Positions 1-7,390 of a DNA stretch of 64,000 nt are shown here, piece by piece. The position numbers were made by a program, and so were the translations under genes. Below the pieces are notes generated by a model, which ran no database searches, was not told the DNA's origin, and was given only the letters and a program-made list of their open reading frames with translations. The DNA is taken from contig CAJUBJ010000004.1 of assembly GCA_910584655.1 (NCBI GenBank), forward strand, positions 62,001 to 126,000, written 5' to 3'. Source of the DNA: an uncultured Bacilli bacterium. GTDB taxonomy: Bacteria; Bacillota_I; Bacilli_A; RF39; UBA660. Positions within the stretch are counted from its first letter, which is position 1. Each line of letters opens with the position of its first letter.

Positions 1-580
1 TATTCCTATTGGTATTGTTCCACCTGATAAAAAAATAAAACATATTGCAGACAATTGGTCCTTCACATTAACGGAAACTGAATATGATATTTTAAAAGAA
101 TCCATTGATTTATGTGATGGAATAATTTTTCAAGGAGGAGGGGCATCTGACAATTATGAATGTATTGCAGCTAAATACTGTTATGATAAAAATGTTCCTA
201 CTTTAGGGTTATGCTGTGGTGAAAATATAATGGTTAGAGCTTTAGGAGGTACCACAAAATTTTTACCAAATCCAGAAAAACATTATAATCATTTTAAAAA
301 GCATGTTCATAAAATTAATATAGACAAGACCTCAAAATTTTATAATATAGTAAAAACAGACGAATTAAAGGTTAATTCTAGACATAAGAAGACCGTTGCT
401 ACATGCCCAAATTTAGATAGAGTTGCATTTTGTGAAGATGGTTTTACAGAAGCAGTAGAATCAAAAGAAAAGAATTTTTATATGGCTGTAAGATTTCATC
501 CAGAAGGGCTATATTTAGAAGATGAGCATATGAATAAAATATTTAAAGAATTCATTAATGCTTGCCGAAATAAGGAGTAA
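1..580 (+). CDS. Class I glutamine amidotransferase-like (peptidase C26) protein, 5' partial
   Basis: The reading frame is open from base 2 to the TAA at 578-580, so the gene starts before the window. The Gly-x-Cys-x-Gly nucleophile elbow lies near 206-220 (LGLCCGEN, Cys codon 212-214) and the partner His-x-Glu lies at 497-505 (RFHPEG), as in gamma-glutamyl hydrolase / PuuD-type class I amidotransferases. These enzymes hydrolyse gamma-glutamyl amide bonds in the cytoplasm. The substrate cannot be told. An internal ATG at 230 would cut away the catalytic Cys and is not the start. The next gene, a C39-like peptidase, begins 6 bases downstream, and its Shine-Dalgarno overlaps this gene's stop. 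Family confident, substrate unknown. Confidence 0.8.
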   Translation, partial: IPIGIVPPDKKIKHIADNWSFTLTETEYDILKESIDLCDGIIFQGGGASDNYECIAAKYCYDKNVPTLGLCCGENIMVRALGGTTKFLPNPEKHYNHFKKHVHKINIDKTSKFYNIVKTDELKVNSRHKKTVATCPNLDRVAFCEDGFTEAVESKEKNFYMAVRFHPEGLYLEDEHMNKIFKEFINACRNKE

Positions 581-586
581 TATATT

Positions 587-1171
587 ATGAAAAATCCATT
601 AAGATTTCAAGTAACAGAATTTGATTGTGGCACAGTATCACTTTTAAATGCCTTTACTTATTTATTTGAAAGAGAAGAAATACCAGCAGAATTAGTGAAA
701 GCTATTCATAAATATACTCTAGATTGTTATGATGAATTTGGTAACATAGGCCAAGGAGGTACTTCTAGAGAGGCAATTAATAAATTAACACATTGGATAA
801 CTAGATATGCTAATTCTAAAAATTTTAATATCATATGTAATCGTTTAGAAGGTAATGATGTTACATTAGATAAAATAACAAATTGTATAAAAAATAAAGG
901 TTGTGTTTTGATAAGGTGTTGGCAAAAAGTTGAACACTACTCTATAATTACCAATATAGATAAAAAGAAAGCTTATATTTTTGACCCTTACTATCTAGAT
1001 AAATATGAATATGATAAAGATAAGCAAGTAAAAATAATTTTAAATAAACCATTTACCCATAATCGTATAGTTACATTAAAAAGATTAATGGGTGAAAGTA
1101 AAAGTGATTTTTCTTTAGGTGAAATTTCTAGAAGAGAAGTTGTTTTAATAAATAGAACAGATAAAAAATAG
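587..1171 (+). CDS. C39-like cysteine peptidase-family protein
   Basis: This 194-residue protein has the layout of papain-fold C39-like peptidases. Cys14 sits in FDCGTVSLLNAF just after the N-terminus, His117 in VEHYSIITNI, and Asp133 in YIFDPYY, which together give a plausible Cys-His-Asp triad. It has no signal peptide or membrane segment and no ABC transporter domain, so it is likely cytoplasmic. Relatives include double-glycine leader peptidases and BtrH-like acyltransferases, so it may cleave or transfer an amide or ester. It lies between the amidotransferase-like gene and an unknown gene, with 6-base and roughly zero-base gaps, which suggests a single transcript. Substrate unknown. Confidence 0.7.
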   Translation: MKNPLRFQVTEFDCGTVSLLNAFTYLFEREEIPAELVKAIHKYTLDCYDEFGNIGQGGTSREAINKLTHWITRYANSKNFNIICNRLEGNDVTLDKITNCIKNKGCVLIRCWQKVEHYSIITNIDKKKAYIFDPYYLDKYEYDKDKQVKIILNKPFTHNRIVTLKRLMGESKSDFSLGEISRREVVLINRTDKK

Positions 1172-1180
1172 GTGACATAT

Positions 1181-2068
1181 ATGAATCAATCAATAAAGCA
1201 AGAAATATTAAAAAGATATCAATACTTATATGATAATAAAGAAATTATATTATCGTTATGCATTAAAGAGGGGATTGAAGAAAAGTATTACAAAAAATGT
1301 ATTAAAGATTTAAAAAAGTCTTTGGCAAACTTTAAAAAAGATGGCTTTAAAGGACAAGAACTAATAAATGTATTTAAAGATATTGAGAGTAAATACAGAG
1401 AAAAATTAAAAAATCCTCAATTTTATTTAATGGATGAAATTGATAATGCTGTGTTACAACTTATTGAAGATTTTCTTTTTGCTGATGCACCTTTAGAAGA
1501 ATCTGCGTTATTTAGCGAAATAGAACATATAAAAAGTGACGATTTAGAACTATCTCAAGCAGAGTACTTAATAGAATCTCTAGCTCAAAGACGCAAGTTA
1601 AATGAACATTTAAAAAACAGAAATCCTTTCACAGTATGGCGCATCCTAAATTATGTTAGGAAACACAATATAAAAAATGAAGATGTTCAAAGCTATTTAG
1701 ATATTTATTACAATTTAGATCGTTACGTAAATTCAGGACTTGAATGGGACAGTGGTTACTATTTATCAGAATCTGATTATGAAAGAAATGAATCTTTTAT
1801 TAATTCATATCCTTCACTTTCTATAACAACTGGAGTTAATAATGAATATGAAGAAAGTACCATAATAACTCCTTATAGAGAAAATATCTTTGAAAAAGAA
1901 GATGAATATTTTGAGTTATCATCTGTATCAAGAGTAAATTATGATAAATCATTAGTTCCTATGACAAACTTCATTTATGATGCAATATGGGAAGGTCAAA
2001 TTCCTGAATCAGACAAAAAAAGATTAAAAGAAAAACTACAAGGTAACTCTAAAAAATACACATATTAA
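1181..2068 (+). CDS. Hypothetical cytoplasmic protein, third gene of the amidotransferase/C39 cluster
   Basis: I do not recognise this roughly 295-residue protein. It is charged and mostly helical in appearance, with no signal peptide or transmembrane segment. A GTG at 1172 is in frame, but the ATG at 1181 sits 6 bases after an AGGTGA Shine-Dalgarno at 1170-1174 and is the better start. It follows the C39-like gene immediately and ends at a hairpin terminator, so it completes a three-gene unit. Its role is presumably linked to the amide chemistry of the two upstream genes. That is inference only. Confidence 0.6.
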   Translation: MNQSIKQEILKRYQYLYDNKEIILSLCIKEGIEEKYYKKCIKDLKKSLANFKKDGFKGQELINVFKDIESKYREKLKNPQFYLMDEIDNAVLQLIEDFLFADAPLEESALFSEIEHIKSDDLELSQAEYLIESLAQRRKLNEHLKNRNPFTVWRILNYVRKHNIKNEDVQSYLDIYYNLDRYVNSGLEWDSGYYLSESDYERNESFINSYPSLSITTGVNNEYEESTIITPYRENIFEKEDEYFELSSVSRVNYDKSLVPMTNFIYDAIWEGQIPESDKKRLKEKLQGNSKKYTY

Positions 2069-2091
2069 AAGCTCGCATATAGCGAACTTTT
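2067..2091. terminator. Bidirectional intrinsic terminator
   Basis: An imperfect inverted repeat (AAAAGCTCGC / GCGAACTTTT with a 5-base loop) is flanked by A- and T-runs. It lies between convergent genes ending at 2068 and 2091 and can serve both. Confidence 0.7.
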
Positions 2092-2975
2092 TATTTTTCA
2101 TTTAATAGATTAGTAATTGCTTTATATTGGATTACTTTTTCTTTAAGGGCATCTTCGTTATCGACACCTAAATATTTAGCAATATCAAATACCAACAACT
2201 GATGACAGTATTTAGAATTTCTAACTATTTCTAAAAATTTATACATAGCCTCATATTTATTTAACTTGTATTTTTCTTCAATTATATTTATACAGCCTTT
2301 TACAAATAAATATGAAGATATATAGGCTTTATCAAAAGAACAAGAAGCGTTAGGCAAAAGTGGAGAACCAGCAAATTTATTTTTATTTTCTAGTTCTAAT
2401 AATTCTTGCACTGTTAATATATCATTTTCGCTTAAAGATAAAATAACTTCACGATGCTGTTTAAATTTCTTTTCATAATCTAAAATATAAAATGGAAATA
2501 ATTCTGCAAAGCCTTCACATAAATATCTATCTCTAGAATAAAACATATTATGTACCATATGAGCTAATTCATGTATATCATTAACTTTTTCCATAATATT
2601 AGTAACACCTTGCTTCATCATTATATTACTACTAACTCCATATGCACTATTAAATCCATCCAAGTCATAACATTTGACTATTTTACCTCCACCTTTAGTA
2701 GACCTGTTAGAAGGAAAGTTTAATAACTTTACAAATCTATCATCAGGTACTATATAAACATAATAAACAGGTTTAGCATTACTAGGATATATAATATTAA
2801 GACTTTTTATTTCATCAATAGCAAAAATTATATTTTCTATTCGTTTATCATATAAACCACTTTCATAATTATATAATAGTTCTTTACTTAATCTTATATT
2901 TAAATCACCATTAATTTTAATTACTTCACTATTTTCTATATATTCTCTAAGTTCATCTATTTTGTAATTATTCAT
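2091..2975 (-). CDS. Putative zinc metallopeptidase (HExxH), gluzincin-like
   Basis: The 294-residue product carries HELAH at residues 135-139, the zinc-binding HExxH, and about 15 residues later CEGFAE (Glu154/Glu158), a plausible third ligand of gluzincin type. No signal peptide is seen, so a cytoplasmic or non-classically exported location is likely. It is a single minus-strand gene whose promoter region faces the leader/DUF2000 unit on the other strand. Family beyond the zinc motif is not recognised, and no substrate can be assigned. Confidence 0.65.
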   Translation of the reverse strand: MNNYKIDELREYIENSEVIKINGDLNIRLSKELLYNYESGLYDKRIENIIFAIDEIKSLNIIYPSNAKPVYYVYIVPDDRFVKLLNFPSNRSTKGGGKIVKCYDLDGFNSAYGVSSNIMMKQGVTNIMEKVNDIHELAHMVHNMFYSRDRYLCEGFAELFPFYILDYEKKFKQHREVILSLSENDILTVQELLELENKNKFAGSPLLPNASCSFDKAYISSYLFVKGCINIIEEKYKLNKYEAMYKFLEIVRNSKYCHQLLVFDIAKYLGVDNEDALKEKVIQYKAITNLLNEK

Positions 2976-3021
2976 AACATCACCAAATTATATAATTATT
3001 ATATCAATAATCTAGTAATTT

Positions 3022-3050
3022 TTGTCAAAATTCAGTATTTATGCTATATT
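3022..3050 (+). promoter_or_regulatory. Sigma-A-type promoter of the leader-peptide/DUF2000 transcript
   Basis: TTGTCA at 3022-3027, a 17-base spacer, and TATATT at 3045-3050 preceded by TGC form a near-consensus extended -10 promoter. Transcription would begin near 3057 and cover the 23-residue leader ORF. Confidence 0.75.
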
Positions 3051-3095
3051 TATGAACAAGAAAGACAAAAAAACAAGTATGTTAGGAGGACTAGT

Positions 3096-3167
3096 ATGCT
3101 AAAATATTCACGTAAAATGCATGGTGGAGAATTATGGGCTATAATAGAAGTCCTTGAACAAGTATAA
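3096..3167 (+). CDS. 23-residue leader peptide upstream of the DUF2000 gene
   Basis: A short ORF (ATG 3096, TAA 3165-3167) has a perfect AGGAGGA Shine-Dalgarno at 3084-3090 with ideal spacing. The peptide begins MLKYSRKMHGGELW and ends EVLEQV. Its stop codon abuts the left arm of a 13-bp hairpin that buries the Shine-Dalgarno of the next gene, so translation of this ORF could control that gene. Its own sequence matches nothing I know. It could instead be a small functional peptide. Confidence 0.6.
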   Translation: MLKYSRKMHGGELWAIIEVLEQV

Positions 3168-3204
3168 TCTCCTTTGTTTTTAAGATATTATAAAATGAAG
3201 GAGA
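3168..3204 (+). promoter_or_regulatory. RBS-sequestering hairpin before the DUF2000 gene
   Basis: TCTCCTT at 3168-3174 is the exact complement of the Shine-Dalgarno AAGGAGA at 3198-3204. The stem continues inward through two G-U wobbles and TTTT/AAAA to 13 pairs with an 11-base loop. No T-run follows, so it is not a terminator. A ribosome terminating at 3165-3167 would cover the left arm and free the Shine-Dalgarno. Confidence 0.65.
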
Positions 3205-3213
3205 AATAAAGTT

Positions 3214-3642
3214 ATGAATTATGAAGATAAAAAAATAGTAGGAATAATTGCAACAAATGTTGATCCATCAGTTGCATTAAATGTAATAGGACATTTATCT
3301 ATTTCTATAGGTAAATATTCTGAACCAGAAATAATGGGTCAAAAAACAATAACAGATGCATCAGGTATAAATCATTTAGGAATAAGTAAATTTCCATTTA
3401 TTATTACAAAAGTAAAACCAAGTAAGTTAGCAGCAACAATTGCACTAGCAAAATCAAATCCAAACTTATTAGTAGCAGATTACCCACGTGATATGCTAGA
3501 AACAAGAACAGATGAAGAATTGATAGAATCTATTAGTAGTAAAGAAAATGATAAATTAGAATATCTTGGTGCTATTATTTACGGAGATACAAAAGAAGTA
3601 AACGAAATAACAGGTAAATTCCAATTATGGAAACTAGATTAA
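3214..3642 (+). CDS. DUF2000 family protein
   Basis: The 142-residue protein matches the DUF2000 pattern: an N-terminal IIATNVDPSVALNVIGHLS segment, then an alternating beta/alpha fold related to peptidyl-tRNA hydrolase Pth2. It is soluble and cytoplasmic, and the biochemical role of the family is not established. Translation starts at ATG 3214 with AAGGAGA at 3198-3204, a ribosome site locked in a hairpin directly after a leader ORF, which suggests translational control. A terminator follows the stop directly. Confidence 0.75.
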   Translation: MNYEDKKIVGIIATNVDPSVALNVIGHLSISIGKYSEPEIMGQKTITDASGINHLGISKFPFIITKVKPSKLAATIALAKSNPNLLVADYPRDMLETRTDEELIESISSKENDKLEYLGAIIYGDTKEVNEITGKFQLWKLD

Positions 3643-3643
3643 T

Positions 3644-3669
3644 AAAAGGCAACTAAATGTTGCTTTTTT
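3644..3669 (+). terminator. Intrinsic terminator after the DUF2000 gene
   Basis: GCAAC / GTTGC stem with a TAAAT loop, flanked by A-run and T-run, immediately after the stop codon. Confidence 0.75.
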
Positions 3670-3724
3670 CTTATGTATAAAAACATATATGCTATAATAA
3701 ACTCAAGAACAAGGAGGATTATAT

Positions 3725-4651
3725 ATGAAAATTTATATAACATATACAAAAGATAGTTTTACAGAAGAGCAATTAAAACAATTAAATGAAGTGGGAGAAG
3801 TTATTATATTAGGAGAGTTATTTGACTTAGATAAAGCACCATACTTAGAAGATGATAGTGAAAAAATATTAGTCGCAGACCCAGACTGGTATAATTGGGA
3901 TATAAATTCAGAACATTTAAGTAAAATTAAAAATCTAAAAGCAGTATGTTTGTCTACAACAGCTTTTGACTGGATAGATTTAGATTACTGCCAAGAAAAT
4001 AATATAATAGTAACAAATATTCCTAAATATTCAACTGATTCAGTTGCAGAATATGCTATATTCTTAATGATGAGTTTAGCAAAAAAATTTCCTCTTCAAA
4101 TTAAAACAAACTACAAAACAGATTATTCATTATCTATGTTAACTACAGAAATTAGAAATAAAACAGTAGGTATAATTGGGCTTGGTCATATCGGATTACG
4201 CATTGCAGAAATATGTTCTGGTCTAGGTATGAATGTGATTTATTGGAATAGAAAAGAAAAATCTGTTCCTTATAAATATGTCGATTTAGACCCTTTATTT
4301 TCAGACTCTGATTTTATAATTCCAACATTTGTAACTAATGAAGAAACAAAAAAACTTATAACAGATGACCTTATTAATAAAATGAATAATAATGCATTAA
4401 TCAATATTGTTAATAATCCAAATGAAATATATAATCATAACTTAATGTTACAAAAAGCTGAAGAAGGTACTATAAGTTATGCTTTTGAAAAATATGATGA
4501 TAAAGTAATGGACGACTTTGAAGGAAATGTTATGGTAACAGCACCATATGCTTTCTATACAAAAGAAGCAATCGATCGCTTAATAGCAATTTGGTGTGAA
4601 AATGTCGTTTCTGTTGTAAAAGAAACGCCACAAAATATAGTGAGTAAATAG
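3725..4651 (+). CDS. D-2-hydroxyacid dehydrogenase-like protein with degenerate active site
   Basis: The 308-residue protein has the two-domain formate/glycerate dehydrogenase fold, with the NAD-binding GLGHIG at residues 152-157. The catalytic Arg expected in a NTxRG-like motif is replaced by Asn (LINIVNNPNE near 225-234), and the catalytic His in the C-terminal PHxA motif is replaced (TAPYAF near 272-277), so normal hydride transfer on a 2-hydroxy acid is doubtful. A Glu remains in YAFEKYD. A TATAAT-like box lies near 3690-3700 and a strong AAGGAGG precedes the ATG. The Nudix gene follows after 7 bases and is probably co-transcribed. Confidence 0.75.
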   Translation: MKIYITYTKDSFTEEQLKQLNEVGEVIILGELFDLDKAPYLEDDSEKILVADPDWYNWDINSEHLSKIKNLKAVCLSTTAFDWIDLDYCQENNIIVTNIPKYSTDSVAEYAIFLMMSLAKKFPLQIKTNYKTDYSLSMLTTEIRNKTVGIIGLGHIGLRIAEICSGLGMNVIYWNRKEKSVPYKYVDLDPLFSDSDFIIPTFVTNEETKKLITDDLINKMNNNALINIVNNPNEIYNHNLMLQKAEEGTISYAFEKYDDKVMDDFEGNVMVTAPYAFYTKEAIDRLIAIWCENVVSVVKETPQNIVSK

Positions 4652-4658
4652 GTGTAAT

Positions 4659-5573
4659 ATGTGGCGTAATGACGTAAAAGACTTTATGAATAAAATTAAA
4701 CCTAACATATTATATAAGGACATAGAAATATCTTTTAATATTAAAGATAGTGAATATAAATTAAAAGTAAAATTAAATCGTCCAGATTTAATCTATGGAA
4801 TAACATATATTTTAATTCCGAAGTCTATAGAAAATTTATCTAGTAAAGTGGCTATTCATCCTTTAACCAATGAAGAAATACCTATTATAGTAGAAGTCAT
4901 TAATGAACCTAAAGCAGGAATACCAGCTCATATTGAAGAAGATTATCTATATGCAAAAAGAAAAAAACTCCCTATTAAACAAGTAATAATGCCAATTAAT
5001 GCTAGTCTTGATGAAAACAAACCTCGTGAAGATAAAGAATGGAAATATCGTGAAAATGTTGTATTAATAGTAAAACATTGGAGTGAAGAAAAATATTTAT
5101 ATATCAAATACAAACATCAAAAATGGCAATGTTTTATTTCTGGTGGTGTTGACGAAGGGGAAACTCCTTGCGTTGCAGCTATAAGAGAACTAAGGGAAGA
5201 AAGCGGCTATACAAGTATAAAAAATATCGAAGAACTTCCTTTTAAAATGGCCAATGTCTTCTATGCAGCACATAAGGGAGTAAATAGATATTCAACAGTT
5301 ACATCTTATTACATAGAACTAGCAAATGATATCAAAGACATCATCTCTGTTGAAGAACAAGATGAGCATGAATTAAAGTGGGCAACAAAAGAAGAACTTT
5401 ATGAAATATTAAAAAATGGTTTTACAGATCAAATATGGTTATTAAAACAGCAATCTAATGAAATAAATGCCTATACAGGTCAAGGTAAATATATAAATTC
5501 AGATATTTTAAATGATATGGAAAATCAAGAGGATGCACTAAATAAAATATGCAAATATATAGAAGAACTATAA
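4659..5573 (+). CDS. LeuRS-editing-domain-like / Nudix hydrolase fusion
   Basis: The C-terminal part carries a perfect Nudix box at residues 162-184 (G-x5-E-x7-REL-x-EESG), so it likely hydrolyses a nucleoside-diphosphate-linked substrate with Mg2+. The N-terminal part (about 20-112) aligns by eye with the CP1 editing domain of leucyl-tRNA synthetase: RPDLIYGITY resembles TRPDTLFGVTF, AIHPLTNEEIP resembles AVNPVNGEKIP, and GIPAHIEEDYLYAK resembles AVPAHDERDYEFAK. The Thr-rich segment and the first Asp of HDxRD are lost, so editing activity is doubtful, and the domain may serve in substrate recognition. It follows the dehydrogenase-like gene by 7 bases. The fusion is clear by eye, its function unknown. 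Confidence 0.75.
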   Translation: MWRNDVKDFMNKIKPNILYKDIEISFNIKDSEYKLKVKLNRPDLIYGITYILIPKSIENLSSKVAIHPLTNEEIPIIVEVINEPKAGIPAHIEEDYLYAKRKKLPIKQVIMPINASLDENKPREDKEWKYRENVVLIVKHWSEEKYLYIKYKHQKWQCFISGGVDEGETPCVAAIRELREESGYTSIKNIEELPFKMANVFYAAHKGVNRYSTVTSYYIELANDIKDIISVEEQDEHELKWATKEELYEILKNGFTDQIWLLKQQSNEINAYTGQGKYINSDILNDMENQEDALNKICKYIEEL

Positions 5574-5582
5574 ATAATGTGT

Positions 5583-5588
5583 TATAAT
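5583..5588 (+). promoter_or_regulatory. Candidate -10 box (TATAAT)
   Basis: A consensus TATAAT stands at 5583-5588, but the -35 region (around 5560-5565) is poor. It would start a roughly 85-base leader before the exonuclease gene at 5682. Confidence 0.45.
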
Positions 5589-5608
5589 TAAAATACAAGT
5601 AAAATAAC

Positions 5609-5665
5609 TCCAGTTATGTGAACTGGACCCAGAGATGGATATCACAGGATATCCATCTCTTTTGT
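5609..5665 (+). promoter_or_regulatory. Two-hairpin leader ending in an intrinsic terminator before the exonuclease gene
   Basis: Hairpin 1 is TCCAGTT/AACTGGA (5609-5627, loop ATGTG). After only CCC it is followed by a perfect 13-bp stem at 5631-5660 (AGAGATGGATATC with its complement, loop ACAG) and TTTTGTTTT. This is a strong terminator placed between a -10 box and the AGGAGGA of the next gene, so it is either an attenuator or the end of a short RNA. I could not match it to a riboswitch class or a T-box. Confidence 0.65.
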
Positions 5666-5681
5666 TTTAGGAGGAAATAAT

Positions 5682-6509
5682 ATGAAAGAAAAAATACTTA
5701 TTATTGATGGACATAATTTATTATTTAGAATGTTTTATGGAATACCATCATCCATAAAAAATAGTAAAGGTCAAGAAATAAAAGGATTAGTGGGATTTCT
5801 AGGTAGTATAAAAAAACTAGTCAAAGAATTTAATCCTTATAATATCATTGTCGTATTTGATAGTGAAACAAGTAAAAAAAGTAATTTATCACTTGATAAC
5901 AATTACAAAGCAAATAGACAAGATTATACTAAAGTTCCAGACGAAGAAAATCCATTTACAAATTTACCAGCAATTAAAAAAGCTTTAGATTTCCTAAATA
6001 TAACAAATACAGAAGTGATAAATAACGAAGCAGACGATTACATCGCATCATTAACTAACAACAATTTATATAATTACATAATTGTATCTACAGATACTGA
6101 CTTCATTCAATTAATAAATGATAATACTTATTTATATATACCCAGAGGTAAAAAAAGCATTCTATACGATAAAGAAAAAGTGTATGAAAAATACAAAATT
6201 TATCCAAAACAATATGTATTATATAAAGCTCTTATAGGAGATAAGTCTGATAATATTAGTGGAATAAAAGGAATAGGTAAAATAACAGCAACTAAAATAT
6301 TACAATATAAAAATATAGAATCTTTCATAAAAGATAATAAATCAAATAAAATATCTGAAACAATTTTAAACAATAGAAAACGAATATTAGTAAACACAAA
6401 GTTGATAACACTTAATAAAAATCTAGATACAGCAAATATTAAAATAACTAACTTAATACTTATAAACAAGAAAGTATATGAAATAATATCTTTAATTAAT
6501 GAATTATAA
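5682..6509 (+). CDS. 5'-3' exonuclease (DNA polymerase I N-terminal domain type)
   Basis: This stand-alone 275-residue protein corresponds to the exonuclease domain of PolA, without the polymerase. Conserved metal-binding stations are visible: IIDGHNLLFRMFYG at the N-terminus, NNEADDYIASL near 110-120, VSTDTDFIQLI near 130-140, and IGDKSDNISGIKGIG near 180-195 with the helix-hairpin-helix. It removes RNA primers or flaps at nicks, or processes branched DNA, in the cytoplasm. The ATG has an AGGAGGA Shine-Dalgarno just downstream of a terminator hairpin, so expression may depend on readthrough. Length is normal for this family. Confidence 0.85.
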   Translation: MKEKILIIDGHNLLFRMFYGIPSSIKNSKGQEIKGLVGFLGSIKKLVKEFNPYNIIVVFDSETSKKSNLSLDNNYKANRQDYTKVPDEENPFTNLPAIKKALDFLNITNTEVINNEADDYIASLTNNNLYNYIIVSTDTDFIQLINDNTYLYIPRGKKSILYDKEKVYEKYKIYPKQYVLYKALIGDKSDNISGIKGIGKITATKILQYKNIESFIKDNKSNKISETILNNRKRILVNTKLITLNKNLDTANIKITNLILINKKVYEIISLINEL

Positions 6510-6539
6510 TAAATATAGTATAATTAATTTGGTGATAAT

Positions 6540-7214
6540 ATGAAATTAATTACTTTTCAATCAAAAGAAGCGTTAAAATTTCTTATAAATAATGGTTATC
6601 TAATATGCGATGATAAGTATGTAGATAAAATAAAATCAGATTCAGTTTATAAATGGGTAATACAAAAAATGAACAAATCAATACCAAATAAAGAAAATGT
6701 AAATTATCCCTTATGGTGTTGGGTAAAATATAAAAAGTATACTTGTCCACCAAAACATAAAGGGCCAAAAATAAAAGGCTATGACGTAAAAATAACTTTT
6801 CATAAAAATGAAAAAGATATATTTATTACTGATTATAGAAGATTTTCATTCTTATTAAATAATGCTTTTATACCAACTACTCTAAAAGAAAAAGAATATT
6901 TTGAACAAAAATTAAAAAAAATGAATATAACTAACGATGAATTAAAAGCATTTATCAGAAGAGATAAATATAAAAGTCATAGAACAGATAAAAGCTTTTT
7001 AAATATCTGTAACGAAATAAAAGAAAGTTTTGATAAATGTATTACAAATGATAGTGATATTTTACAAGGATGCATTTGGAGCATATCAATAGATGAAGTG
7101 GAAAAGATCGAATTTCTAAATGATGAAAATTATATAAATGGTTCACTAAATTATATTAGAAGTAATGGTCATAGAATAAATTGGCGTGAAGATTTTTATA
7201 AAAAACTAAAATAA
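6540..7214 (+). CDS. DUF3841 family protein
   Basis: The 224-residue protein resembles DUF3841. It begins with a MKLITFQSKEALKFL-type start, and further on has NYPLWCWVKYKKY and a closing SLNYIRSNGHRINW region. No membrane segments or signal peptide are seen. The family has no assigned function. ATG 6540 has GGTGA about 5 bases upstream, and a TATAAT-like box lies in the 30-base gap after the exonuclease gene, so it may have its own promoter. Confidence 0.65.
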   Translation: MKLITFQSKEALKFLINNGYLICDDKYVDKIKSDSVYKWVIQKMNKSIPNKENVNYPLWCWVKYKKYTCPPKHKGPKIKGYDVKITFHKNEKDIFITDYRRFSFLLNNAFIPTTLKEKEYFEQKLKKMNITNDELKAFIRRDKYKSHRTDKSFLNICNEIKESFDKCITNDSDILQGCIWSISIDEVEKIEFLNDENYINGSLNYIRSNGHRINWREDFYKKLK

Positions 7215-7268
7215 TGTATAAAAGTGTCAATGCTTAACAAAAAAAAGTATAAATTACAAATAATATGC

Positions 7269-7274
7269 TATCAT
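7269..7274 (+). promoter_or_regulatory. Candidate extended -10 promoter of the tRNA-like transcript
   Basis: TATCAT at 7269-7274 is directly preceded by TGC, an extended -10 that tolerates the weak -35 region. Transcription would begin near 7281, about 22 bases before the tRNA-like fold. Confidence 0.4.
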
Positions 7275-7302
7275 ATTAATGTACTTGAAAAAGTATATTT
7301 AT

Positions 7303-7378
7303 GCCGAGGTAGTTGTAACGTTAGAACGTATACTTTGTTTGTATAAGGTGACTTGTTTAACTCAGTCCCTCGGCACCA
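7303..7378 (+). tRNA. tRNA-like RNA (possible degenerate tRNA-Thr, UGU) with encoded CCA
   Basis: These 76 bases have a perfect 7-bp acceptor stem (GCCGAGG / CCTCGGC) followed by A73 and CCA, a 3-bp D stem (GTT/AAC), and a perfect 5-bp anticodon stem (TATAC / GTATA) with a seven-base loop TTTGTTT, which places TGT at the anticodon position. The T arm is abnormal: no GTTCRA loop, a 4-bp GACT/AGTC stem shifted by one base, and U instead of a purine at position 37. It is followed within 13 bases by an intrinsic terminator. It could be a decayed tRNA-Thr, an unusual functional tRNA, or a tRNA mimic. Confidence 0.55.
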
Positions 7379-7390
7379 TTAAGAAATGTG

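Noticed and set aside
5595..5665. T-box, preQ1 or guanidine riboswitch before the exonuclease gene
   Set aside because: No T-box AGGGUGGNACCGCG bulge and no class-defining conserved bases that I can recognise; kept only as an unassigned leader.
6200..6768. Minus-strand frames opposite the exonuclease and DUF3841 genes
   Set aside because: Shadow frames of convincingly coding plus-strand genes.
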